Shown here: one piece after another, positions 24,918 to 33,868 of the stretch | How positions within the stretch are numbered: the first letter of the stretch is position 1 | Layout of the letters: every line of letters begins with the position of its first letter | Source of the DNA: Haloarchaeobius iranensis | GTDB lineage: Archaea > Halobacteriota > Halobacteria > Halobacteriales > Natrialbaceae | Direction: 5' to 3' | NCBI RefSeq assembly: GCF_900103505.1 | Contig: NZ_FNIA01000010.1 | Coordinates: forward strand, 61,302-125,301 | DNA: 64,000 nt | The notes under the pieces: model-generated | What the model saw: only the letters and a program-made list of their open reading frames with translations | Database searches by the model: none | Told to the model about the DNA's origin: nothing | Translations under genes and position numbers: made by a program

Positions 24918-26339
24918 CTAGCGGTAGCCCAGCGCGCTGAGGCGGTCCTCCAGCTCCTCCGGGACCTCCTCCTCGTCCTCGTCGTCGTGCTCGCCGGCGA
25001 CGGTCGCCAGCGCGTCGAGCCGTCGCTCGGCGGCCCGGCAGAGCGCCGCGACGCCAGCCTCGTCGGCTGCCTCGTCCCACCGGTTCTCCCGTTCCTCCGG
25101 GTCGACGGTCCGGTCGTAGAGCTCGCGCTCGTCGGCGGCCGGGCACTCGATGTACGTCCAGCGCTCGTCCCGGACGCTGACGACCGTGTCGCCGTCCCCC
25201 AGGTTGCGGGGAATCGGCTGCTGGGTGACGGAGTCGCCACGGACGGTCACGGAGACGATGGGCCCGGCGTCCGGGTCCTCGCCGTCGCGGAGCGTCGGCA
25301 CGAGGCTGTCCGCGGTGAACCCCTCGGGGCGCTGGACGCCGTGGAGGTCGCACAGCGTCGGCGGGATGGCGTCGAGCGCGACCGGCGACGCCACCCGCTG
25401 GCTCGGCGTGTCCGGTGCGTCTACGATGAACGGCACGTGCGTCAGCTCGCGGTAGAGCTTCGGGTAGTGCGAGAGGTGGCCGTGCTCCATGAACTCCTCG
25501 CCGTGGTCCCCGGCGACGACGACCGTCGTCTCGTCGCGGATGCCCGCGCGTTCGAGCGCGTCGAGCACCCGGCCGATGCTCTGGTCGACCTGATGGGCTG
25601 CCGCACGGTACAGCGTCCGCAGGTCCGCGAGCGTCTCGGACCCGACCTCGCGCCCCAGCCCAGTGCGCAGGTGGGGGCTGAGCATCCGCAGCGTGCCGTA
25701 GTCCTCGCCGGTGACGGCGCGGACGTTCACCGGTGCGGGGACGTACGGCGTGTGGGTGTCCATGTAGTGTATCCAGCAGAAGAACTCGCCGTCCTGGCCC
25801 TCGATGAACGAGACCGCCGCGTTCTCCACGTCGCGCATCCGCGAGGTGTTCTCGGCGGGATAGCTCTCCTGCCCGCGCAGGCGTCGCGCAGCAGCCCGGA
25901 ACGGCTGGGTGGCGAACTGGGTCCACGCCTGCCAGGTCGGGTGCGCCGAGAGGAACTTGCTCACCGGATTCGAGGCCTCGGCGTGGTACGTCTCGAACTG
26001 CTCGAACCCGCGGTCGTAGCCCCAGTACGCGGTGAGGAACCCGTTCGAGGCGTTGAACCCACCCGTGGCCATGCCGGACCGGCCGAGCGTCTCCGCGAGC
26101 GTCGGGCCGTTCCCGACGCCGATGCGTGGCCCGTCAGCGAACACCGGTGCGCCGCCGAGGATGCTCGGGAAGGAAAAGGGGGTCCAGTTCCCCTGCGCGA
26201 AGGCGTTCTCGAACACGGTCGCCTCGCCGGCCAGGTCCCGCAGTGCCGGGGTATGTGACGAATCGGATGTCAGGTCGAGTGCGTCCGCTCGCAGCGAATC
26301 GACGGTTATCAGAACGGTGGCTCGTGCGTCCTCACTCAT
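24918..26339 (-). CDS. Sulfatase / alkaline-phosphatase-fold protein
   Basis: A 473-aa protein of the sulfatase superfamily. The N-terminal metal-binding strand is TVLITVDSLRADAL and the second metal site is VVAGDHGEEFMEHGHLSHYPKLYREL. The region where sulfatases carry the formylglycine motif C/S-x-P-x-R reads NWTPFSFPSILGG, so the Arg is absent. The protein may instead be a phosphodiesterase, a transferase or a non-catalytic member. The C-terminal ~70 residues are an acidic tail (EHDDEDEEEVPEELEDRLSALGY). It has no signal peptide. Haloarchaeal genomes often encode such proteins near surface-glycan genes, but none is recognisable here. Confidence 0.8.
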   Translation of the reverse strand: MSEDARATVLITVDSLRADALDLTSDSSHTPALRDLAGEATVFENAFAQGNWTPFSFPSILGGAPVFADGPRIGVGNGPTLAETLGRSGMATGGFNASNGFLTAYWGYDRGFEQFETYHAEASNPVSKFLSAHPTWQAWTQFATQPFRAAARRLRGQESYPAENTSRMRDVENAAVSFIEGQDGEFFCWIHYMDTHTPYVPAPVNVRAVTGEDYGTLRMLSPHLRTGLGREVGSETLADLRTLYRAAAHQVDQSIGRVLDALERAGIRDETTVVVAGDHGEEFMEHGHLSHYPKLYRELTHVPFIVDAPDTPSQRVASPVALDAIPPTLCDLHGVQRPEGFTADSLVPTLRDGEDPDAGPIVSVTVRGDSVTQQPIPRNLGDGDTVVSVRDERWTYIECPAADERELYDRTVDPEERENRWDEAADEAGVAALCRAAERRLDALATVAGEHDDEDEEEVPEELEDRLSALGYR

Positions 26340-26731
26340 ACGTGTGCGGCCGGGTACACCCCGGCTTCTCGCCTACTCCTAGCGCTGGTGCCCCAAAATA
26401 GCTATCGGGGGGAATATATATAGTTGTCCGGAGCTGGCGTGGTGGCGAGCAGGCGACACTCGACAGCCCTCCGACGACGTGTCGCACACCCGCTCCCCGT
26501 CGGAGGCGACGGTCAGCGCATCGCCGACACTGACCTCGTCCCCGTACGTAAACCCTGGCCGGTGCCGCCGGTCAGCGCGCCCGCTCGACGAGGTTGCCCA
26601 ACCGTTCGTACGGCAGTTGGTGCGTGCGCTCCTTCTCGCGCGGCGACGCGGCGCTCGGCGGCGCTCGTCAGCTCGCGGGTCTCCAAACCCGACTCCACTG
26701 CCCCGCGAGAACAATCCCGTCCGGCGCGGGC
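26340..26731 (-). pseudogene. 392-nt spacer with a possible frameshifted small gene
   Basis: No intact gene was found between the sulfatase-fold gene and uvrA. On the minus strand, protein-like stretches occur one after another in different frames: METRELTSAAERRVAARE-like (about 26690-26640), then REKERTHQLPYERLGNLVERA (26640-26580, split here for its key part LPYERLGNLVE), then TYGDEVSVGDALTVASDG (about 26550-26490). Each has haloarchaeal codon bias, and none alone has a complete start-to-stop gene. This could be a decayed gene with several frameshifts. GC-rich DNA readily gives spurious frames, so confidence is low. Confidence 0.25.
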
Positions 26732-29722
26732 TCAGTCGTCGTCCGTCGGCGTCGCCATCTCGCGCGTCTCGGGCTCGACGCGCTGGCCGCGTGGCCCCTC
26801 GACGTCGACGTCGGGGAGCAGGTCACGCAGGTAGCGGCCGGTGTGGGAGGCGTCGACCTGCGCCACTTCCTCCGGCGTGCCGGTGGCGACGACCTCGCCG
26901 CCGTGTTCGCCGCCCTCGGGGCCGAGGTCGAGGACGTGGTCGGCGTTCTTCACGAGGTCGAGCTCGTGCTCGATGACGACGACGGTGTTGTCGTTGTCGA
27001 CCAGGCGGTGCAGCACGTCGATGAGCTTCTTCTCGTCCGCGGAGTGCAGGCCCGTCGTGGGCTCGTCGAGCAGGTAGAGCGTGTTGCCGGTGTCGCGCTT
27101 GCCCAGCTCCTCGGCGAGCTTGATGCGCTGGGCCTCGCCGCCGGAGAGCGTCGTCGACGGCTGGCCGAGGGTCATGTAGTCCAGCCCCACGTCCTTCAGG
27201 AGCTTGAGCCGGCGACGAAGGCGCGAGGAGGACTCGAAGAAGTCGTGGGCCTCCTCGACGCTCATGTCGAGCACGTCCGCGATGGTCTTGCCCTTGTAGG
27301 TCACGTCGAGCGTGGCGTCGTTGTAGCGCGCCCCCTCGCACTCCTCGCAGGGGACGTACACGTCCGAGAGGAAGTTCATCTCTATCTTCACCGTCCCCTG
27401 CCCGCCGCACTCCTCGCAACGGCCGCCCTTGACGTTGAACGAGAAGCGGCCCTTCTCGTAGCCGCGCTGCTTCGAGAGCTTCGTCTCGGCGAACAGCTCG
27501 CGGACGTAGTCGAAGATGCCGGTGTACGTGGCGGGATTCGACCGCGGCGTCCGGCCGATGGGGCTCTGGTCGATGAGCCGCACCGTCTCGACCCCATCGA
27601 TGCCCTCGATGTCGTCGTGCTCGCCGGGGTTGACGGAGGTGTTGTCGTTCATCCGGCGTGCGAGCCCCTTGTACAGCACGTCGTGCATCAGCGTCGACTT
27701 GCCGGAGCCGGAGACGCCGGTGATGGCCGTAAAGCTGCCCAGCGGGAGGTCGACATCGACATCCTTCAGGTTGTGCTGGCGTGCGCCGAGGACCGACAGA
27801 TGGTCGTCCGCGGTGCGGCGCGTATCGGGTACGGGAATCTGCCTGCGCCCGGCGAGGAAGTCACCGGTGACGCTCTCGTCGGCGTCGACGACGTCGTCGA
27901 AGTCACCCTGGACGACGACCTCGCCGCCGCGCTTTCCCGGCCCGGGGCCCATGTCGATGACGTTGTCCGCCCGACGCATCGTCTCCTCGTCGTGCTCGAC
28001 GACGATGAGGGTGTTCCCGAGGTCGCGCAGCCCCTCCAGCGTGTCGAGCAGCTTGTCGTTGTCGCGCTGGTGCAGGCCGATGGAGGGCTCGTCCAGCACG
28101 TACAGCACGCCGACGAGCCCGGAGCCGACCTGCGTCGCGAGCCGGATGCGCTGCGATTCGCCGCCGGAGAGGGTCGAGGCCTCGCGGTCGAGCGTGAGGT
28201 ACTCCAGCCCGACCTCGGTCATGAAGCCGAGGCGCGCGCGGATCTCCTTCAGTATCTCCTCGGCGATGGTCGTCTGGCGCTCGTCGAGCTGGGCCTCCAT
28301 CCCCTCGAAGTGCGCCAGCGCGTCGCCGATGCTCATCCGGTTGACCTCGCTGATGGCGGTGCCGGCGACGTAGACGGAGCGCGAGGCGGGCTTGAGTCGG
28401 GTGCCGTCACAGGCGGGACACTCGGTGACGGACATGTAGTCCTCGATGTGGTCGCGGGTGCCCTGCGAGTCCGTCTCGACGTAGCGCCGTTCGAGGTTCG
28501 GGATGATGCCCTCGAACCGCTTCTGCTTGCGCCGGGTGCCGTTCTTCGTCTGTCTCTTGAAGACGACCTCGTCGTCCGTGCCGTAGAGGAACTGGCGCTG
28601 GACGTCCTCGGCCACCTCCTCGAACGGCGTGTCGAGGCTCACGTCGAAGTGCGCCGCGACCGCGTCGAGGCGCGTCTGGTAGTACGACCGGTTGTAGCTC
28701 CAGGGCTCGAACACGTGCTTCAGCGGCTTCGACTCGTCGACGACGACGCGCTTCTCGCTGACCTCCTTCGTCTCGCCGATGCCCTCGCACTCGGGACACG
28801 CGCCGTGGGGCGAGTTGAACGAGAACGAGCGCGTCTCTATCTCGGTGAAGTCGATGCCGCAGTGGGTGCAGGCGAGCTCCTCGGAGAACTCCAGCACGAG
28901 GCGGTCCTGGCTCGCGTCCTCGTCCCCGTCACCCGCCACGGCCGCGAGGTCGCCCGTCGAACGGGCCTCGCTGCCACCGATGTCCGGCTCCTCGGGCGGG
29001 TCGGGCAGTATCAGCTTCATGACGCCGCCGGCCTCCTCGAGTGCGGTCTCGACGGAGTCCGTGATGCGCGGGCGGGCGTCGCTGCTGAGCTTCACGCGGT
29101 CGACGACCACGTCGATGGTGTGGTCGTAGTTCTCGTCGAGGTCCGGCCGGTCGACGGTCAGGTCGTACTCCTCGCCGTCGACCTCGACGCGGGCGTACCC
29201 CTCGCTCACGAGCTCGTCGAAGCGGTCCTCGAACGCGCCCTTCTGGTCGCGGACGACCGGCGCGGCGATCTTCGCGCGGGTGCCCTCGGGGAGGTCGAGG
29301 ACCCTGGAGACCATCGTGTCCGCCGACTGCTCGCCGACCTCCCGGCCGCACTCCGGGCAGTGCGGCGTGCCGACGCGGGCGTACAGCAGGCGGAGGTAGT
29401 CGTGCAGCTCGGTCACCGTCCCGACGGTCGAGCGGGGGTTGTTCGCCGCGTTCTTCTGGTCGATGGAGATCGCAGGTGAAAGCCCCTCGACGGTCTCGAC
29501 CTGCGGCTTGTCCATCTGCCCCAGGAAGTTCCGGGCGTACGCCGACAGCGACTCGATGTACCGTCGCTGCCCCTCGGCGTACACCGTCTCGAACGCGAGC
29601 GAGGACTTGCCCGACCCGGACAGCCCCGTCACCACGTTGAACTGCTCGCGTGGGATGCGAACGTCGAGGTCTTTCAGGTTGTGCTCCTCGGCACCTTTGA
29701 CCTCGATGAAGTCCTTGCTCAT
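26732..29722 (-). CDS. uvrA: Excinuclease ABC subunit A
   Basis: A 996-aa nucleotide-excision-repair ATPase that finds DNA damage and loads UvrB. Features in order: Walker A GLSGSGKSSLAFETVY (about residue 30), an insertion domain with zinc-binding CPECGREV, a second zinc finger CPACDGTRLKP, signature LSGGESQRIRLA, then the second ATPase with GVSGSGKSTLMHDVLY, the Cys finger CEECGGQGTVKIEM/CEECEG, and LSGGEAQRIKLAEEL. An acidic insert (AAVAGDGDEDASQ) near residue 315 is a haloarchaeal addition. ATG 29722 begins MSKDFIEVKGAEEHNLKD, the conserved N-terminus; the longer frame upstream is not homologous. Confidence 0.96.
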   Translation of the reverse strand: MSKDFIEVKGAEEHNLKDLDVRIPREQFNVVTGLSGSGKSSLAFETVYAEGQRRYIESLSAYARNFLGQMDKPQVETVEGLSPAISIDQKNAANNPRSTVGTVTELHDYLRLLYARVGTPHCPECGREVGEQSADTMVSRVLDLPEGTRAKIAAPVVRDQKGAFEDRFDELVSEGYARVEVDGEEYDLTVDRPDLDENYDHTIDVVVDRVKLSSDARPRITDSVETALEEAGGVMKLILPDPPEEPDIGGSEARSTGDLAAVAGDGDEDASQDRLVLEFSEELACTHCGIDFTEIETRSFSFNSPHGACPECEGIGETKEVSEKRVVVDESKPLKHVFEPWSYNRSYYQTRLDAVAAHFDVSLDTPFEEVAEDVQRQFLYGTDDEVVFKRQTKNGTRRKQKRFEGIIPNLERRYVETDSQGTRDHIEDYMSVTECPACDGTRLKPASRSVYVAGTAISEVNRMSIGDALAHFEGMEAQLDERQTTIAEEILKEIRARLGFMTEVGLEYLTLDREASTLSGGESQRIRLATQVGSGLVGVLYVLDEPSIGLHQRDNDKLLDTLEGLRDLGNTLIVVEHDEETMRRADNVIDMGPGPGKRGGEVVVQGDFDDVVDADESVTGDFLAGRRQIPVPDTRRTADDHLSVLGARQHNLKDVDVDLPLGSFTAITGVSGSGKSTLMHDVLYKGLARRMNDNTSVNPGEHDDIEGIDGVETVRLIDQSPIGRTPRSNPATYTGIFDYVRELFAETKLSKQRGYEKGRFSFNVKGGRCEECGGQGTVKIEMNFLSDVYVPCEECEGARYNDATLDVTYKGKTIADVLDMSVEEAHDFFESSSRLRRRLKLLKDVGLDYMTLGQPSTTLSGGEAQRIKLAEELGKRDTGNTLYLLDEPTTGLHSADEKKLIDVLHRLVDNDNTVVVIEHELDLVKNADHVLDLGPEGGEHGGEVVATGTPEEVAQVDASHTGRYLRDLLPDVDVEGPRGQRVEPETREMATPTDDD

Positions 29723-29804
29723 CTGGTCGTAGCCTGGGGCGGGACGACCCTTAGGGTGTCGGTTCCGGGTGGTCCGCGTGGACACGGGCCGGCGGATGTC
29801 CGGG

Positions 29805-29810
29805 TTTAAA
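29805..29810 (+). promoter_or_regulatory. TATA element of the LURP-one gene
   Basis: TTTAAA lies 26-31 nt before the ATG at 29836 in the divergent spacer with uvrA. It supports the ATG over a GTG nine nt upstream. Confidence 0.55.
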
Positions 29811-29835
29811 GGCCAGGCGGCGGGCAGTGAGGGTG

Positions 29836-30417
29836 ATGAGCACACCAGCACGCTACGACATCTCCGGCGTCGAACTCACGGACGACCGATACACGGTCAT
29901 CCAGAGCCTCATCCGGAACAAGTACAGAGCCGAGGACGCGGCCGGTAACACGGTGCTGAAGGGGAAACAGAAGCTGTTCAAGATGAAGGAGGAGTTCCCG
30001 TTCACCGACGCGAACGGACAGGAGGTGTTCACCGTCAAGGCCGGCGGCATCATCGACGTGGCTGGCAACTACATGCTGTCCGACGCCCGGACCGGCGAGG
30101 ACATCGTCGTGCTGGACAACGACTTCTCGCTGCTGCAGGACACCTGGCGGATTCGGGACGCGAGGACCGAGGAGGTCCTCGCCCGCATCGACTCGCGCGG
30201 CGCGGCGGTCACGCTCGCCCGGAACTTCCTGCCGTTCGGCGAGCTCATCCCGCACAAGTACGAGATCACGGACGCGAACGGGGACCACGTCGGCAAGATA
30301 AGCGGCCAGTTCTCGCTGAAGGACACGTACGACATCGTCATCGACGACGCCGACAGCGTGCCGAAGGAACCCATCATCGCGGCCGCGATGGTCATCGACG
30401 CCATCCAGGGGAACTGA
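29836..30417 (+). CDS. LURP-one/Tubby-C-fold protein
   Basis: A 193-aa protein with the repeated beta-strand pattern of the LURP-one-related (Tubby C-terminal-like) family: YDISGVELTDDRYTVIQSL, VFTVKAGGIIDVAGNYMLSDA, TWRIRDARTEEVLARIDSR, HKYEITDANGDHVGKISGQF. These proteins form a 12-strand barrel around a central helix. Bacterial and archaeal members have no settled function, though membrane-lipid binding or scramblase-like roles have been proposed for the fold. It has no signal peptide. It is transcribed divergently from uvrA and convergently with the histidine kinase. Confidence 0.8.
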   Translation: MSTPARYDISGVELTDDRYTVIQSLIRNKYRAEDAAGNTVLKGKQKLFKMKEEFPFTDANGQEVFTVKAGGIIDVAGNYMLSDARTGEDIVVLDNDFSLLQDTWRIRDARTEEVLARIDSRGAAVTLARNFLPFGELIPHKYEITDANGDHVGKISGQFSLKDTYDIVIDDADSVPKEPIIAAAMVIDAIQGN

Positions 30418-30435
30418 GCGTCCTCGCGGGAGGCC

Positions 30436-32631
30436 TCAGGCCGGGCGAAGGTGGACGACGACCTCGGTGCCGACCTCGGGGTCGCCGAAGCTGACCTCGC
30501 CGCCCAGCGACCGCACCACCCAGTTGACGACCCACAGCCCGAGTCCGTCACCGTGTTCGACCTGCGAGACGTCCCGGTCGCCCGTGAGGAACGCCCGCTC
30601 GTGGGCCGGGATTCCCGGGCCCTCGTCGGTGACGTGGATGTCGACACCGGCTCCGTCGGCCACGACGCGGACGCCGACCCTCGGGGCGGGGACGTGCGTG
30701 TGCTGGATGCCGTTCTCCACGAGGTTCTCGACCGCGAGGTCGAGCCGCTCGTCGGCGTGGGCGACCGCCGTCCCGGGCGCGTCGACCTCGATGGTCGCCC
30801 GCGGGTAGCGGTCGCGGAGGCCGTCGACGAGCGGTTCGAGCCGCTCGACCACGTCCGTCGGTCCGGGCGTCAGGTCGGTGTCCTGCTGGATGACCTGCTC
30901 GAGCTGATGGACCTTGTCGGCGAGCCGGGCCACGTCCTCGGCACGGCCCGTGACGCGCTCGATGAGCGCGTGGTCGTCCGGGTCGTCGAGCCGGTCGTCG
31001 AGCTGGTCGAGGTAACCGATGACGACGCCCATGTCGGTGCGGAGGTTGTGCCGGAGGACACGGTGCAGCACCTGGAGGTGCCGTTCGCGGTCGTGCTGGT
31101 CGGTGATGTCCGTGTAGATGCCGAAGGCGTGGGTGCCCCGCTCGTCGGCACGGTACGGGATGCCGCGGAACAGGAAGTACCGGTCACCATCGGCGGTCTC
31201 CCGGCGTACCTCGGCCGAGACGGGACCGCCGTCCCCGGCGAAGGTCCGGCGGTCGAGCTCGCGGCCGGTTCCCTCGTCGTCGGCCGGCACGAGCACGTCG
31301 TTGACCGACTCTCCGACGATCGCGTTCCTATCGTGGCCGAAGACGCGCTCGAACGCCGGGTTCACCGTGTCGATGACCGGCTCATCCCCCTCGAAGCGGG
31401 CATCCACGATGGGGTCCGGGAGGTGTTCGAACAGCGAGCGGAAGCGGTCGCGCTCCTGGGCCAGCCGCTCCTCTGTCTCGACGAGGTCGGAGATGTCCCG
31501 CACCGCGCCGATGGTGCCGCGGAACTCGCCGTCGTCGCTCGGGAGCAGCGAGACCTCGACCTCGATGGGGACGTTCGTGCCGTCGGCCCGGACGCCCACC
31601 GTCCGATACGTTCGGCTCCCGTCGTCCCCGGAGTCGTGCAGCTCGGCGACGAGTTCGGTGCCGCGTTCGAACCCGCCCTCGTCGAGGAACCTCGAGACGT
31701 GTTCGCCGACGAGCTCGTCGCGTTCGTAGCCGGTCGCCTCGACGATCTGGCGACTGACGAGGACGATGCGAGCGCTCTCGTCGAGGACGTACACCATCTC
31801 GCGGACGTTGTCGACGACGGTGCGGTACAGCTCCAGCGTCTCCTCGCGGGCGGTGCGCTCGAAGGCCGCGGAGGCGTTCGCCGTGAGTATCTCCGCGAGC
31901 TGGACGTCCGACTCCTCGACGTCGGTGACGCTGCCGGTCCCGACCGCGAGGACGCCGTGGTCCCCGAGCGGGAAGTACAGCGCGGCGTCGTCGTCACGGC
32001 GCTGCACGGTCGGCTGGCCGGTCTCGAACACGCGCCCGACCGGCGGCTCGCCCACATCGTACGCAGGGTCGTCGCCGCCCGCCGCAGGGGTCAGACGCTC
32101 CTCGTGGTCGTCGACGAGCCAGACCGTCGTCCACTCGAAGTCGAGCGTCTCGACGGCGGCGTCGACGATCACGTCGGCGATCTCGTCCGGCGAGTGGATG
32201 GTGAGCAGCTGTCGCGCGGTCGCGAGCAGTCCGCTGAGCGTCCGCTCGTCGGGTCTCGTCGGGTCCTGCTCCTGTGAGAGGACCGTGACCCGCTCGGCGA
32301 GCCGGCTCGGGGGGTCGTCCCAGATGGCGAGCGGGAGGTACTCCGACGCAGTCCCGTCGGCGACCGCGGCGGCGACCTCGTCGCTGGGCTCGTCGGTGAC
32401 GAGGATACTGGGGACGTGTGGGTACGCGCCACGCAACCGGCCGAGGAGTTCGAGCCCGGACAGCCCGTCACGCTCGTTCGGGCAGACGACACAGTCGACG
32501 GGGTCGGTCGCGAGGTGGTCGGCGGCGTCGGCGTGGTCGTCGACGACCGTGGCGGCGACGTCCGGATGGTCCGACAGGAGCGGCTCCTCGCCGGAACCAC
32601 GGACCGACAGGACCACCGGACGCGAGCTCAT
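30436..32631 (-). CDS. PAS/GAF sensor histidine kinase with degenerate receiver
   Basis: A 731-aa cytosolic sensor kinase. Residues 1-115 resemble a response-regulator receiver, but the phosphoacceptor strand reads DCVVCPNERDGLSG, with Pro in place of the Asp expected after DCVVx, so it is probably not phosphorylated. Next comes a GAF domain (about 130-260), PAS domains at about 265-390 and 395-510 (the second ending HAFGIYTDITDQHDRE), a His-box RHNLRTDMG (about 525) and an HATPase domain with NLVENGIQHTH and DEGPGIPAHERAF. Light, redox or small molecules could be sensed. No response-regulator gene is adjacent, as is common in haloarchaea. Confidence 0.88.
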   Translation of the reverse strand: MSSRPVVLSVRGSGEEPLLSDHPDVAATVVDDHADAADHLATDPVDCVVCPNERDGLSGLELLGRLRGAYPHVPSILVTDEPSDEVAAAVADGTASEYLPLAIWDDPPSRLAERVTVLSQEQDPTRPDERTLSGLLATARQLLTIHSPDEIADVIVDAAVETLDFEWTTVWLVDDHEERLTPAAGGDDPAYDVGEPPVGRVFETGQPTVQRRDDDAALYFPLGDHGVLAVGTGSVTDVEESDVQLAEILTANASAAFERTAREETLELYRTVVDNVREMVYVLDESARIVLVSRQIVEATGYERDELVGEHVSRFLDEGGFERGTELVAELHDSGDDGSRTYRTVGVRADGTNVPIEVEVSLLPSDDGEFRGTIGAVRDISDLVETEERLAQERDRFRSLFEHLPDPIVDARFEGDEPVIDTVNPAFERVFGHDRNAIVGESVNDVLVPADDEGTGRELDRRTFAGDGGPVSAEVRRETADGDRYFLFRGIPYRADERGTHAFGIYTDITDQHDRERHLQVLHRVLRHNLRTDMGVVIGYLDQLDDRLDDPDDHALIERVTGRAEDVARLADKVHQLEQVIQQDTDLTPGPTDVVERLEPLVDGLRDRYPRATIEVDAPGTAVAHADERLDLAVENLVENGIQHTHVPAPRVGVRVVADGAGVDIHVTDEGPGIPAHERAFLTGDRDVSQVEHGDGLGLWVVNWVVRSLGGEVSFGDPEVGTEVVVHLRPA

Positions 32632-32733
32632 GCGGGTGAAGTCACTCGGACGATGGGCAGGCGCCTACATGAAACTGTCTCCCCTCACACACCAACGGGG
32701 GCAGCAGTACTCGAACACGAGTAAATCTAACCG

Positions 32734-32739
32734 CTTAAG
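32734..32739 (+). promoter_or_regulatory. TATA element of the ROK kinase gene
   Basis: CTTAAG lies 28-33 nt before the ATG at 32767, fitting a leaderless transcript. Confidence 0.5.
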
Positions 32740-32766
32740 TGCCAGCCCGTCCGTGTCACTCGTAGC

Positions 32767-33744
32767 ATGGCCACCTACGCGGGCGTCGACCTCGGCGCGA
32801 CGAACGTCCGGGCGGTCGTCGGCGACGGCGACGCCCGTATCCTGGGGTCGCACCGAACGAGCACGCCACAGGGTCCGACCGGAATCGCTGTGACCGAGGC
32901 GGTCCTGGACACGCTGAAGAACGCCTGCGCGGACGCCGGCCTCGACCCAACCGACGTCCGCGCCTGCGGTATCGGCTCCATCGGTCCCCTCGACCTCGCC
33001 GAGGGTGCGGTCGAGGACCCGGCGAACCTCCCCGTAACGGTCGAGCGCATCCCGCTCTCGGGCCCCATCGGGAAGCTCATCGCCAGCGACCAGGTGTACC
33101 TCCACAACGACACCGCCGCCGGCGTCATCGGCGAGCGCTACCACGCCGACCGAAACCCCGACGACATGGCGTACATCACCATCTCGTCGGGTATCGGCGC
33201 GGGCGTCTGCGTCGACGGCGACGTCATCGCCGGCTGGGACGGCAACGCCGGCGAGGTCGGCCACTACGTCGTCGATCCACGGGGCCGACTCACCTGCGGC
33301 TGCGGGAAGGACGGCCACTGGGAGGCCTACTGCTCCGGCAACAACATCCCGAACTACGCACGGCTGCTGGCCGAGGACGACCCCGAGGTCGACACCAGCC
33401 TGCCGCTCGAGGACCCCGATTTCACCGCGAAGGACGTGTTCGACGCCGTCGGCGAGGACGCGTTCGCCGACCACGTCGTCGACCAGCTGGCGCACTGGAA
33501 CACCATCGGCGTCAGCAACGTCGTCCACTCGTTCGCCCCGATCGTCGTCTACATCGGCGGCGCGGTCGCGCTCCACAACACCGAACTCGTCCTCGACCCC
33601 ATCCGCGAGCGCATCGACGAGATGGTGATGACGAACGTCCCTGACATCCAGCTCACCACGCTCGGCGACGACGTCGTGGTCAAAGGTGCGCTCGCCAGCG
33701 CCCTCACCGGCGGCACAGGTGACAGGTCACGGACACGTCACTGA
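32767..33744 (+). CDS. ROK-family sugar kinase (probable glucokinase)
   Basis: A 325-aa protein of the ROK family. The phosphate-binding segment is GVDLGATNVRAVV (residues 6-18). The second ATP motif is TISSGIGAGVCVDG, and the sugar-binding/catalytic region LHNDTAAG supplies the catalytic Asp. The ROK zinc site is visible in CGCGKDGHWEAYCSG, with three Cys and one His. It most likely phosphorylates glucose with ATP, since haloarchaeal glucokinases belong here, but other hexoses or a regulatory role cannot be excluded. No HTH domain is present, which favours an enzyme over a repressor. Confidence 0.83.
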   Translation: MATYAGVDLGATNVRAVVGDGDARILGSHRTSTPQGPTGIAVTEAVLDTLKNACADAGLDPTDVRACGIGSIGPLDLAEGAVEDPANLPVTVERIPLSGPIGKLIASDQVYLHNDTAAGVIGERYHADRNPDDMAYITISSGIGAGVCVDGDVIAGWDGNAGEVGHYVVDPRGRLTCGCGKDGHWEAYCSGNNIPNYARLLAEDDPEVDTSLPLEDPDFTAKDVFDAVGEDAFADHVVDQLAHWNTIGVSNVVHSFAPIVVYIGGAVALHNTELVLDPIRERIDEMVMTNVPDIQLTTLGDDVVVKGALASALTGGTGDRSRTRH

Positions 33745-33812
33745 CACGACGGTGGAACCGGCTCGGTCGGCCCGACGACCGTCTCCCCTTTCGACGCGCG
33801 AACTAGTAACAA

Positions 33813-33839
33813 AAAGACATCTTTGAGCTTCCTGAAGCT
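33813..33839. promoter_or_regulatory. Two adjacent palindromes upstream of the LVIVD gene
   Basis: AAAGACATCTTT (33813-33824) and AGCTTCCTGAAGCT (33826-33839) are perfect dyads with 2-nt centres, separated by one base. They lie 30-56 nt before the ATG at 33869, where the TATA box would be expected. They are candidate operator sites for a dimeric regulator. A hairpin role is less likely because the loops are only 2 nt. Confidence 0.4.
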
Positions 33840-33868
33840 TTAGTTAGGGGGGGCCGTTGGATGCGGGT

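Noticed and set aside
26655..26700. Hairpin CGGGTCTCCAAACCCG resembling a tRNA-Trp anticodon arm
   Set aside because: The loop is six nt, not seven, and no T-arm GTTCRAATC or acceptor pairing was found nearby.
26594..29479. 961-codon plus-strand open frame opposite uvrA
   Set aside because: UvrA on the minus strand is unmistakable; the frame is an antisense shadow.
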